Part shown: piece by piece, positions 24,056 through 34,900 of the stretch
How the letters are laid out: each line of letters begins with the position of its first letter
Numbering within the stretch: position 1 is the first letter of the stretch
Assembly: GCA_029747585.1 (NCBI GenBank)
Contig: JAPEVF010000081.1
Coordinates: forward strand, 1 to 64,000
Origin: Pleurotus djamor
Taxonomy: Eukaryota; Basidiomycota; Agaricomycetes; Agaricales; Pleurotaceae
Reading direction: 5' to 3'
Length of the DNA: 64,000 bases
Notes under the pieces: model-generated
The model's database searches: none
Seen by the model: the letters and a program-made list of their open reading frames with translations, nothing else
What the model was told of the DNA's origin: nothing
Program-made: the position numbers and the translations under genes

Positions 24056-25850
24056 ATGGGGGGAAACGCATTCAAGAACCTCCCTGCCTCCGCATTTCCT
24101 CGAATCCCTCCTGTTGTGTACTTCGCGTTGAAGGAACGCCTGAACACGAAACTCTCACAGCTGTTCTCGCTGGTCACTGTACCAATTGAAGCTCCAGAGA
24201 AAGTTGATTTTGGTGATCTCGATTTTACCGTTGCCGTTCCTCTGAAGGACGCGGCGGTCTCCCCAAAAGACGTCCAGCATCTGCTGGGCGGGACGCATGC
24301 AATTCTTATGGAAGGAAATCGTACGTCCAATTATGCCGTGCCGATTCCGCATAGGGAGTGGGTCAGCTTTGGTCATGGTGTAGAGGCCGCCGTGCAACGT
24401 GCGCGTCTTCTACAAGACTTAAGCAACCATCCCGCCACCGTTGTTGTTGATGATGACAATGCCTCGGAGTGCCGCGGTCAACTCTTCTACCAAGTTGACG
24501 TGCATGTCTGTCATGACGAGGCTGAGTGGAAGAGGATTTCCTTCTTCAACTCTCATGGTGACATGGGCATGATTCTTGGCCTACTAGTACGCAATCGAGG
24601 ACTACACCTTGGTAGTAAAGGTCTCAGGGTACATAAATCATCTTTTGAGTCCTCCATAATTACTTACTGACTTACCTTCCATGCAGCTACCTGATCCTCC
24701 AAACCCTCCCTTGGAGTTGTCCGATAACTTCGACGAAATCCTGACTTTTATGGGTCTTTCTACCCATCCCCCTCGATCACCCTTTTCGACCAGACGCGAA
24801 CTATTCGAATGGCTTGCAAGCAGCCGTTTCTTCGATCCGAACAAGTTCCGCTCGTCTGGTTCCGGTATTTCCAAAGTGAAAATAGATCGCAAGTTGTATC
24901 ACAACTTTGTCTTATGGGCTGAGACCCAGCGCACAACTTTATCTGCGCAGGGCGACATTAAGCTGAAGTCAGGCGATGCTATCGATATTTGTCGACTGAA
25001 TCACGATGGTGGTATTCATGATGAAGCCCTTGACTTCTTCAAGAAGAGGGACGTCTTCGAAGCCGCAGCTAAAGCGACTCCTGGCATCTTCTTCAAGTTT
25101 GACCTTGACCCTCTCGCAATTACCATACACCAGAAAACAACTTCGTTCATTCAACTAGTCATCAGGTAAGACTGGCGTTCTTACCATGGAGAGCGTCCGT
25201 CTCATTAGTCCATTTTCAGATGTGTTGGTGTCATTGGCGGTGTCTTCGTGTGTATGGGTTACGCGATCCGTATCACTACGCGCGCAGTCGAGGTTGTATC
25301 AGGCGCAGATCAGTCACCCGGTCTCGTCGCTGCCGAAGCGTCCGGAGCGAGTGCTGGTCTACGCAGCAAGTGGGGTGGTGGGCAACTACGCGCTCGTAAC
25401 TCCGCCATGGGCAAGGTCGTCAGGCAAGGCAACGGCTGGACTGTAGAAGGATCGTCGCCGTATTCATCCTACGCTGGTACCCCAATGTCCGCTGCTTTCA
25501 GCCCAGCTGCTGGATCGCCGTTCATGAATGCGCAGATGTCCGCACCACCGATGTCCTCTGGCCCACATAGTAGCGTGGGGCTAGGATTCCCTTCCAGTTC
25601 CTTCGGGCCGCCTCCCGGTACGCCCATGCGACAGACCGTCTCTCAGCCACCTGCTTCGCCGTTTGGCCCTTCTCGCTCGCCGAGTGGGAATGGATCAGCC
25701 CATTTGACGCCTGGAACGCCTGTCAGCGCGTACGGTGTCTTCCCGCCCACTCCAAACCCAGTGAACGGGAATGGAAATGGTTTCCCTCATCACAACGGTG
25801 GTCCATCCCCACCTCCGCCACCCAAATCTACGCCGAAGAAGGATGATTGA
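24056..25850 (+). CDS. Chimeric gene: nucleotidyltransferase-like protein joined in frame to the C-terminal part of Erv41
   Basis: Part 1 (24056 to about 25070) resembles a fungal nucleotidyltransferase-like family: MGGNAFKNLPASAFPRIPPV, VDFGDLDFTVAVPL (a G-D-x-D-F strand), NRGLHLGSKGLRLPDPP, FSTRRELFEWLASSRFFDP and KVKIDRKLYHNFVLWAETQ. Part 2 begins without an intron at TPGIFFKFDLDPLAITIHQ. It is the C-terminal lumenal edge and last membrane helix of an ERGIC/Erv41 cargo receptor: KTTSFIQLVIRC, VGVIGGVFVCMGYAIRITTR, AVEVVSG. A Gly/Pro/Ser-rich cytosolic tail of about 170 aa follows. The Erv41 N-terminal helix and most of its lumenal domain are absent. The join lies in the exon 24687-25167 (DVFEAAAKA|TPGIFFKF). 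It could be a true fusion, a deletion that destroyed ERV41, or an assembly error. An upstream ATG at 23964 is out of frame with part 1. Confidence 0.75.
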
Positions 25851-26099
25851 ACTTGTAGCGTATAGGTGTTGGTAGGTGTGTGTCTACTAGTTGCAATAAC
25901 ATCAATTGGCCNCNCTGGTTTTTGTCTTCGCTGCTTTGCACATGCTCTTGGTCGATATTGTACAATGAATGTATTAACACCCATTTAGTTTCCTTGCTGT
26001 GCGATCGCAACAGGTTCGCCTCAACCGAACCAGGTCCTATATAATGGGTCCTACAACATGCTGATATTCTTTCCGCGGTCTGAATCGCGTCGTAAATAT

Positions 26100-26320
26100 C
26101 CACTCCACCTTCACCCAGCCGAAACGCCTGTCATTGCGCAACGGCATGATGTCTTCCCACCGACTACAAACTCACGCGGGTGAAAGTAACAGATGAACCA
26201 TCAACCTGGCTCAGAGCCGTAGTGCAAAGGTTGGTTTTGTCTCACCTCATATGCTCTTGGACGATATTGCACACAGTAGACCAAGACCGGTCCTCCTACG
26301 AATTTCCCTTCTACGTCCTT
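26100..26320 (+). repeat. Degraded duplicate of the Erv41 tail and its 3' UTR
   Basis: CGAAACGCCTGTCATTGCGC and the following TGTCTTCCCACCGACTACA resemble GGAACGCCTGTCAGCGCGTA / TGTCTTCCCGCCCACTCCA at 25718-25755. Further on, GGTTTTGTCTCACCTCATAT and GCTCTTGGACGATATTGCAC parallel GGTTTTTGTCTTCGCTGCTT and GCTCTTGGTCGATATTGTAC at 25917-25965. Order and rough spacing are kept and frames are lost, so this is a decayed tandem duplication of the 3' end of the neighbouring gene. Confidence 0.6.
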
Positions 26321-26474
26321 CGGGTTCATACGGAGGCTCGACGTCCCATGTCGGCCTCATTCTTGCCAATCTTTCGTGCATTCGGACTTGCTCGTCCCCG
26401 GATACATGTACTATGACCAACTTTAAATCGTGACAACGCTGCGACTGCTACTGAGCTCGTTCGTGAGATAGTAG

Positions 26475-26808
26475 CTAAGAGCACGATGCTCTCGCTCCCG
26501 AACCGTAGGCATCTCTACACCCCTTGATGAACACGCTATCTGGAGTGCTCTTGCCAATGTCACAATAGTCCTTCCTCATCCAATTCTTTGTCATGAACGC
26601 TCCTGGCATATATGGGCAAATGGATCTACATCNAAAAAATGTGAGGCTGGACTCAACGGGCTCGTGGCTAGGTTACTCACTGTGTATGATCCATATTTGT
26701 GAACGTATTTCCTTCAGTCCATTCGCAGACACACCACGAAGCGTAGACCCGCGCGAAAGGAGACACCGCAATGGCGACGAAGGCTGTATACGCAATGCTG
26801 AGCTTCAT
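26475..26808 (-). CDS. Small secreted six-cysteine protein, copy A
   Basis: Two exons, each too short to stand out alone. Exon 1 (26681-26808, 128 bp) encodes MKLSIAYTAFVAIAVSPF and ARVYASWCVCEWTEGN, ending DHTQ. A 55-bp intron (26626-26680, GTGAGT..TGTAG) follows. Exon 2 (26475-26625) encodes SICPYMPGAFMTKNW, RKDYCDIGKSTPDSVFIKGC and RDAYGSGARASCS. The product is 92 aa: a signal peptide of about 22 aa and a mature part with six cysteines spaced C-x1-C-x17-C-x17-C-x14-C-x11-C. A paralogue at 59038-59369 has the same intron position and phase. I do not recognise the family. Size, signal and cysteines suggest an apoplastic effector-like or defence protein, but no function can be assigned. N26633 is in the intron. 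Confidence 0.8.
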
Positions 26809-28372
26809 CTTGCTTGGACTTCGGAAGTGATTCAGTTGCGTTGCCGTTGGCGACTGCTGGGTAGCGGAATTTGAAGGACTTGCTCCCATCCCTTATACTC
26901 CCAAAGCATTCGATATATGAGTTGTTTCGATTCCATTCGCGTTGAGCTACATGGACAGTCTTGCAGTGCTGAGGACGTCGATCAACCATGCTCGGGCGGT
27001 GCAGCCAAAATTGAGCAGAATGTACGGTACACTATTGGACGGAGCATGGTAGCGATGAGGAAGTACGCTGTCCCAAGGCGTACTGGCCTAATTTACGGAG
27101 CCTAGAATGGTTCTTTAGTATGGGTAGATCCCCTTCAACGAACTTCGAAGGAGGCTGCCTGTTCTATAGTCTCATTTGTATGGGCTTTGTTGATGTCCAG
27201 TATGAAAAAGTTGCCCGATTCCGGCGGTCTATGGGCTTGTCAGCACCGAACGGTATTCATCCAACTGCTCCAAGCCTGCCAGAGGGAACCGTTTCCCTGA
27301 ACAGGACTCCCTGTATCGTAAGGGCACTGGGTAGAATGCAACCTGATCCTCTAGAAAACCACCAAGTCACACTTTGGGTAAAAATCACGATTTAGTACCC
27401 TGAACGGGCCCGTTTCGTACCCAAAGATGGACCAAAAATTGGTCACTTAAAACGTACCCAATTAAGGACCTATAGTTGACCCACTCGGAAAGCATGACAC
27501 GGTTGCGATTGTAGACCACACGAAAATAGATAAAAGCTCAATTTATTTAAATTCTACAAAACATCTACTCTATACAATGAGCGTACTAAGCAGCGAAGGA
27601 ATATGCAGCGGATAATCCAGGAAGGACGTCAAGGAGTGGCCGCGGGGGGACTCNGGGTGACTTGAGCGAATAGGTGAGGGGAGTAGATTGTATAGTATTG
27701 GGTTTGGATGTCTGAGGTGTACTAATGGAACACGGTGCCGTTGACGAGGAAATTGGTGTGAACGTTCGGGAGGGTAGGCAGGACAGGGAAGGAAGGAAAC
27801 ATGCGTTGACCCAACACGGAATTCGGATGGCACGAGCAACATTCTCAATCATGCGCGACGGCTTCGAAGGAGGACAGCACAGTAGCTATAGAGTGGGTGG
27901 TATCGTGTCGTGGACATTGTCGTAGTGGACGAACTGCACTAAGTCGGGGGGTTGTGGAAAATAGTGGATGGGTGGAAGACGTGAAAATTTCTTCCGAGTC
28001 CGAAGCGCTGGTCGGACCAGAACCGCGAAGTTACTAAGCGCCTGCTAATTTCGCCCAGAGAGTCTACCCAAAACGTAACCGAAAGATGCCCAAGTAAGCC
28101 AGCAAGGCGACAGGAATCGTTCACATTTTACTCCGGGATAGCCGAGACACGATTTCGTACCCAATGTATCCCCTCACAGACCCCAGACCCTAACCAGCCC
28201 TGGCACGGGCCTCACCCAAAAGCGGAAAAGCCAGTTTTCTAGAGCCTGATCGATCTGATCATTTTTGTCGAGATCGTGGGAATCGACTTTCTCACAGTAA
28301 GTAAACACGGTAACACTGAGCTTCGGTTTCTTATTCTGAACTGAACTCCGCTCATCCCTTGACAAGACCAGC
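26809..28372. other. Gene-poor stretch
   Basis: No gene I can support. A Pro/Ser/Thr-rich open frame on the minus strand (27586-27852) is interrupted by N27654 and shows no family features. An inverted repeat sits at 27372-27426. The last 200 bp should hold the F-box gene promoter. Confidence 0.5.
27372..27426. repeat. Short inverted repeat, 9-bp arms
   Basis: CTTTGGGTA at 27372-27380 is exactly reverse-complementary to TACCCAAAG at 27418-27426, with a 37-bp loop. More copies of CGTACCC occur nearby (27415, 27455, 28156). It may be a relic of a small non-autonomous element, or chance. Confidence 0.35.
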
Positions 28373-29490
28373 ATGTTTCCGCCGCTTCCCCCAGAAGTAT
28401 ACCTTCAAATAATCGATTCTCTTGACAAGGAAGCAATCTTGAACGCGCTGAGAGTGTCGCGCACATTCCACAGCATCGCAGAACCGCGCCTTTATGAAAA
28501 CGTTACGTTCTCAGCGAAGGAGCTCGAACGACAAGCAACTATTGAAAGCTTCTGCCAAAATATACCCAAGAATGATGGGAGACTCGGGCCTCTTGTTCGT
28601 ACACTGATACTACTGCCGTCATTCTTTCAATCCGTCTCCGAAAGCTTTGAGAAGATCGCCAAAATCCTCCCGCTCCTCACCCACTTGACTCATTTCGAAC
28701 TGGGTCGGGCTTATATCCATCATTCATTCGAAGGATTACCCTCCGCGATACGCTCGTCCCATTTATCTACATTCATCTGGCAATTCGACGGGGATGACCA
28801 CGATGAGCGCCACTTGCTTGCATTCCTGGAAGCTCATCCTTCGATCAAACGGCTAGAGCTAGCAACCTACGAGTTCAGTGCCGCCTTGCCACGTGCTATA
28901 CTACCTCATATTGAGAAGCTGGCTCTATTCGACTGCAATGTTCTATCTAGTAATCACCCCCTTCAAGAGACCCTCTCCCACTTGGCTCTTTCCTATGATG
29001 GGGAAATCGCAAATATTAGTGCGGTGGCGGAGGGACTTTCCGACGTTCACTATTTTGCTGGCGTCGGCGGCTTCGAACTTGGGCCCTTCATGGCTTTTAC
29101 CAGCAGCTTGCCCAATGTGCGATGCTTATATTTTGCTCCAGAGGCGGTAAGATCACTCTCCGTTGAGTACCACTCCATTCACATAGCCTGCCTTAGTTCG
29201 TTATACGCCCTAGGCACATCTGTCATGCAGCGCAACGCCAGAAATTTCAAAGCAAAGAACTGGTGTACCTGGTAATCATTTGCGAAGAAGGTGACGGAGA
29301 AGACTCCAGCCCCGTCATCCAAGGCATCTTCAAGGCCATCCCTACCCTTCGGGCCATTGATATCTTCCACGATATCACCCCCGACGCATTCATACGGTAT
29401 CGCGTCGATAAATCTCCCACTTCGCTCCCTTTCTCGCTGTTCCCGTCGAAATGGCCAACGGAGGAACAATTGAAGGAGGCGGTGTCGTAG
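28373..29490 (+). CDS. F-box protein
   Basis: A probable substrate-recognition subunit of an SCF ubiquitin ligase. The N-terminus carries a compact F-box-like motif: LPPEVYLQIIDSL, ILNALRVSRTFHSIAEP, RLYENV. The body (about 260 aa) has irregular leucine-rich segments (LGPLVRTLILLPSFF, LPLLTHLTHFELGRA, HIEKLALFDCNVL, LPNVRCLYFAPEA), as in agaricomycete F-box/LRR-like proteins. A probable intron (about 29149-29230) joins the main open frame to a second exon (YLVIICEEGDGEDSSPVIQG, IPTLRAIDIFHDITPDAF), ending with TAG at 29488-29490. Without splicing the frame stops at 29275. The substrate is unknown. This protein class is large and fast-evolving in agaricomycetes. Confidence 0.8.
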
Positions 29491-30158
29491 ACGATCATAT
29501 GGCACGAACCCTACTTCAAAAGCTCTAGTCAAACATTCCGATGTCGAACTGGAACCGATCGAGCACAATTTCTGGTTTCCCTCCTGCTTCAGAGCTCAAG
29601 CATTGGCCCACAGGCCCACAGTCACTGTAATGTCCACGCCACCAATGTCCCCTGGCCATGTAGATCAGCGTGGACTTGGGACAACCTGCCGGCTCCTTCT
29701 GACGGTTGGACCGCTTCGTCCCTTGAGTGGAAATGGTACTGAGTCACGCCGAAAACGCCTGTCAGTGCGTACGGTACCTTCCATTGACCGGGAACCCTTC
29801 GGAAGCGTGGCCCTTCTACGAGGCCGCATTTGGCGCAGTACCAAAGGAGCCGGGACTTGCCTAAGAGTTCAAACTAGGCTGAAGGTGATATGTCAGCTAA
29901 TTTAGATCGGAATTGCCTCATCTAACGTCGTTCATGCTTCTGAAGAACCGCACTCGGTGATGCGGAAACCCGCCCTTCACTGTGCCTCTCTCTCTATGAA
30001 TTGGATCGAAGATTGAAAGTTCTGAACGCCCAAACCCTGACTAGCGGCTAATGAATCGGGAAGTAAACTAAAAAGGGGCAGCTGACCCAATCTCTCTCTT
30101 TTTAACCTCTACCACCACATTCCTGTTAGCTAGAAATTACAATTATCTCGCTCTCACA
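29491..30158. other. Intergenic with Erv41-tail relic
   Basis: No gene seen. 29625-29790 holds a second degraded Erv41-tail copy. 30070-30150 has a pyrimidine-rich promoter-like run upstream of 30159. Confidence 0.5.
29625..29790 (+). repeat. Second degraded copy of the Erv41 tail
   Basis: ATGTCCACGCCACCAATGTC and the following CCCTGGCC...AGCGTGGACTTGGGA match ATGTCCGCACCACCGATGTC and CTCTGGCC...AGCGTGGGGCTAGGA at 25535-25585. AACGCCTGTCAGTGCGTACG matches AACGCCTGTCAGCGCGTACG at 25719. It lies about 4 kb from the source, same strand, with reading frames lost. Confidence 0.6.
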
Positions 30159-30483
30159 ATGCCGCAGGACGCCTCCATCAGTGCCAGATCACAGGCGCTT
30201 CAAGTTCAGACTCGGAACTCCAGGTGGTGGTTGGGTTTTCAAGATGAGGTCTCCCTGACCCATCCAGTTTGGACGATTTAGATATCGGATACGCTAATTC
30301 GTCTGGCCTTATTCCCGAAGGCGATTCACAGCACGCCACTCATCAATCCAACAAAGCCAGTTCTGATGAAGATGGGTATGTAAATGCAATCTATATCTGC
30401 CTTGGGATCGAACACTCATACTCAATCTTCTCTTTACACGTAGAATCATGGGGTACGCTACGCTGCGCGTTCGAAATAGGTAG
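30159..30483 (+). CDS. Hypothetical short protein, three exons
   Basis: Unrecognised. Joining exons at plausible GT..AG sites gives about 70 aa: MPQDASISARSQALQVQTRN, LDDLDIGYANSSGLIPEGD, HATHQSNKASSDEDG and IMGYATLRVRNR, with TAG at 30481-30483. Further splicing could extend it (RSHSERLGGEHRYRDQLAKR), but that would run antisense into the next gene. No domain or signal is seen. It may be a decayed gene. Confidence 0.3.
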
Positions 30484-30605
30484 CATATACTCACTTCCGG
30501 GATGCTAGGTCACATTCCGAACGACTAGGCGGTGAGCACAGGTAAGCTTTGATACGCTCCAGTCGATACCGCGACCAACTCGCAAAACGCGTTACAGCTA
30601 ATAAG

Positions 30606-31396
30606 TTACAATTGAAGATGACAGACGCAACATTGGTTTCCCGCCTTCATTTTCTTGGCTTGCTTGCGCACGGCCTTGAAAAGTCTCCTCCTCTTCATCG
30701 GCATATCATCCATTTCATGATCCCAAGCAATACCCCAGTTAAATAGGTAAGGGACGATCNAAAAAATCAGAGACCCTGTTGAGAACGCTTGAAGGATGCG
30801 CAAGCAGGTATGGGGGAAAGGGTTTTTGCTGCCGTGCTAGGTCTGCTGGGATGTACGTCGGAGAGTGGGGATCAAGCGGCGTGACATCAATCCGAACAGA
30901 GACTACAGGTTCCTTCTGAATGGTAGTTGCAGGTTGCTGGTTCTACGCACGACGGGTTAGAATTCATTGACAGTCAATCCCGAGAGCAGGACTCACGCTG
31001 CACTCCTTAATGTATTCTTGAATCCGTTTGTCCGCCAAATCCCGGTTACCTCTGAGTATTATCAGTTTTCTGGTCTGTTCCCGCTCGGTGTTATCCATCT
31101 CAGACCAATTTCGGGGGAACTTCGGGGAACCCGACTCGTCGACGTCCAAATCAACAAGTGTCTTGTTATCGATGCTATCAGCGTCGTCAACGGATGAGGC
31201 GCTTTCAATTGACTTGGCGATGTCCAGAGCCTTCTCCCGAGTTTCAACGCCACTCTCGGGCGTTGAACGCTTGAAGACAGCAAGGATTCGGGTAAATCCA
31301 CTCTTAACCTTTTTAGGGGGGAGGTAGGGTGGAGGATGGAGGTCGAGGTAAGTAACGCTAATGAGCAGATGATAATCCGAAGTAGGTGCTCACCAT
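30606..31396 (-). CDS. Hypothetical basic/acidic protein
   Basis: Unrecognised. A one-codon first exon (ATG at 31396, then donor GTGAGC) is followed by an 85-bp intron with a strong pyrimidine tract. The main exon reads VKSGFTRILAVFKRSTPE, LDIAKSIESASSVDDAD and DVDESGSPKFPRNWSEMDNT. It continues REQTRKLIILRGNRDLADKR and IQEYIKECS. After another intron come EPVVSVRIDVTPLDPHSPTY and IPADLARQQKPFPPYLLAHP. N30760 in a T run then breaks the frame. The other frame continues sensibly to WGIAWDHEMDDMPMKRRRLF and KAVRKQAKKMKAGNQCCVC, and ends at 30606. No domain is recognised. The basic tail could be a nuclear localisation signal. Confidence 0.5.
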
Positions 31397-31988
31397 TCTT
31401 GTGGAGATGTAAAATCGTCGGTCGATGTGGTAGTACGATGATAAGAGGACACCTCCTAAACTGGATTCGACGAAACCCTTTATTAACGAGCAAGAGGGGT
31501 CAGACGGGTGTAAAAGTGTGCACAGCCTGTGGGCCCCAAAGTTGCAATGAACTTGAAGTAATTCAGAGGTTATTGAGGGACGTCTATCTGGATCGCATCA
31601 TCCGAACTACTCAACGATATATTGGTCGATCGTGTTTACTTGGACACTTATGCGACTGGGCCCTTCCCCCGACTCGTCAACGTTGGTTTATTTCAACATT
31701 GTAGATGAGGTTCTACATACAGTGATTGAATATAATAAATACGGTTGCATATTCCGGATAGTCTATGGTAGCGGATGTAGATATGAGCAATAACACAGCA
31801 GGATACAAAGTACGGACGTATGAGATAACGGAGTTGAGGGATGGCGATGAGCACAGTGTGAGCAAACATACAGCAAAAGACGAGATTGTAAAACACAAAC
31901 GATCCAAGGGGCCCCAGAATGATGTATATATTAGTACCTATATCAACGAAACCACGGAGAAGATTTAAAAAAAATGTCCTTCTCGGTT
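31397..31988. other. Intergenic, AT-rich
   Basis: Nothing recognised. 31700-31980 is AT-rich and probably includes the 3' UTR of the gene that ends at 31989. Confidence 0.5.
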
Positions 31989-34900
31989 TCATCCCAGCGC
32001 GAAGCTAAGAGCACTACTTCCTGTGGACGTACTATCTGTGACGCCCACCTCAGGCGCGGCATCAGGACCCAGCGGTACTATTTCGCTTGAGCCTTCTTGC
32101 TTGACCTGTACTTGCTGCAGTATCGTGTGCACACCATGCTGCGTTCCTGACGGTGATTGCACAGACTGCATGAGATTTTGATTCGGAGATTGCAAAGATG
32201 AGGGTTTCATTTCCATGCCGTTCGGTTGGTTGGTTGGTGAGGAAGGGACAGCGATCTGGTTAACACCCATGGCGCCAGCGGCTGCCATACCCATCCCGAT
32301 ACCCATGCCCATGCCCAACCCGACACCGAACATTCCCATTCCCATACCGACTCCAACATTCATGGGAACGGGGAGATTGAAAGGGACAGGAAGACTACAA
32401 GGGACACCCACGGTGGGACTGATAGAATTCGACGGTGGAGAAGTAGTGAGAGATGAAGGCGACGGAGGCGAGCCGAACGAGTTGATGGTCCCTATGTTCC
32501 CAGCACTGATAGACCCAGAGGTGCTGAGACTCATTCCGCTGCCAAAGGGCACATGCATGTTCATCATCGTACCGTTGGAATCCATACCTCCACCTGTGTA
32601 TCCATTGTTCATCCCACTTAGGCCCCCTAGGTGCATGTTCATATTCACGTTCAGCGGCATGCCCATCATACTCATCCCATCACCACTCCCACCACCATTC
32701 CCGATCGAGAACCCATTATGGCCAAAGCTGTTTATCGAATACACCTGCTGATGCTGTTGATGCTGCAGATACTGCGTCTGCTGCATTTGCATCTGCTGCA
32801 ACTGCTGTTGCTGTTGCATGTCAAAGGGCATTGAAGAAGAGGATGATGGACCAGATATAAACAGGCCACTATTTCCGAGTGATCCTGTAGGCGGGGTAAA
32901 CGATGTGGGAGAGGGCGATGGTGACACGGGAGGACTCCCAACAGGTGCGAGCGAAAGATTTGGAAACGAAGTTGGCAATGGAGTTGATATTGACGTTGGA
33001 AACGTATCATTGACTGGTGATGGCGACGGCGAAGGATGAAGGGACGAATGGGGTGANGGGTGAATCGACCATCATAGACATGGACGAGGTTCCGTCCAAA
33101 CTTCGGAAGAAATCATTCCATCCACCTACTCCTCCCGCCATCCCTCCGCTCCCTAGGTTGGAATTGTTTCCGAACGTGGTCGTAGACGGCATTGCCATGG
33201 AGGTTGATGCCCCTCCCAACCCAATGCCTCCGCTGATTCCTATGCCCATGCCGTCCATTCGGTCCATTTCTTCACCAAGTCTCCTTCCTTTACCCAACCT
33301 CCCACTTCTGCCATCACTGGAGTTACCCAAGAAGGTGCTCTTCCCTTTCCATGGGCTTGATCCATTCCAATTCCACAGACTCCCCCACTCCGCCCGCCTC
33401 AACCTGTCAATGGGCGTCCCTTTGCCAATCCACCCATTCCCTGTCCGAGTACTCCGAGTAGGTGAGCGTTTCTTCTCCTTTGATGAAGGAGTTGGTGATT
33501 CGCCACGGGTGTCGCCATCTAACGTCGCATTGGGGGTGCTATCTCGGGATTGTTGATCTCCGCTCTTCTGTTCCTCTGCCTCAACATTAGCGCTCTCTTC
33601 TTCTTCTTCATCCTTTTCACAGCATCCCAACCGCCCATCGTCTTCGTACCCCCAGAAGCCGTCTATATCCATGCTCTTCAACAGATCGACCCGAATGGTG
33701 CTCAACCTTGGTGGTGGGAAAGGGAGATGGAGCGCAGTGGGTGAGGACGGAAAGGACTGGAAGGAAGATGAGAGAAGCGGTTCGGCCGGCGACGGGGATG
33801 TGGCATGGAAGGAAAGCTCGGACGATGTTGGAGAAGGAGGCGAGGTGGCGTTGGACGTCGATGCAGAAGCATTGTTGGAGGAAACCAAGGAGGAAGAGCT
33901 AGGCGCTGACGACGTGGCCATGTGCGGGACAATGTCCTTTGAAGAGCCAGCGTCACCGTCTGTTTCTTCTTCTTCATCTTCGTCGTCGTCGTCTTCATCA
34001 TCCTCATCATCATATCCCAACATGTAGGCCAAGCCATCGTCCCCATAAACGCCATTCCCTCCCCATTTACCTCCGCTAACCCTCTCGCCATCACCGATAG
34101 GTCTATCCTTCCTCGCGATAACCCCGCTCAACAAGAGACTCTCCCCTTCGGAGGTAGTGCCCTTGTCTTTCTGCTTTGCCCCCAAAGTAAGCTCGGCCGT
34201 GGAAGAGGTGGCTGGATTGGCTATAGGAGGGTTTGAAGAAACAGAGACGTCAGGATTGGACGTCAATGCAAATCCATTCGACTCCATACCATGCGTGGCA
34301 TAATAATCATTGGCCTGCTGCGCAACAACGGCTCGAATGGTGTCGGGAGTGTATCGCCTCAATCTACGGGAACTCAAGGTAAGTTATCATGAGAGTGCCG
34401 ACAGCCAGATGGACTTACATTTCCCAAACTCGCCATGAACAAGCCACCTTCCAAACGCCATCTCCTTTCTCGATCCTAGGTTGCTGAAGGTTATACAAAC
34501 CCCCTGCGGGACCTCTCATGTCCATATCACCCATCGACATATCAACGTTACCCATGTTCATCGCACCACCCATGTCGTTCACCCCACCCAATTCGGCTCC
34601 ATTGTTCATGGCCATATTCATGGTCATATCCAAGCCCATCTCGCTACTTCTCCCACCAACATCCATCTGATAACCTGCGCCGCCATCCTCATCACGACCA
34701 TCCCTGTTCTCAACGCCGACTTGAGGAAGCCCAGCGCCGGGTACGTACTCACCCGTAGTTTCATCATAATAGCCTCCATCATGACTAGGAGCCAACGATA
34801 GAGGGAGTGAATCAATCCTCTCCTCTAACACAATGACTGGATGTGGTACGTGTTGAGTTTCCTGATAACTAGTAGCGCCATTGGTATCATCGTCATCGAA

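Noticed and set aside
26475..26808. Hydrophobin identity for the cysteine-rich proteins
   Set aside because: Hydrophobins have eight cysteines with two CC doublets. This family has six with no doublet, and the 55-kb protein has one doublet only.
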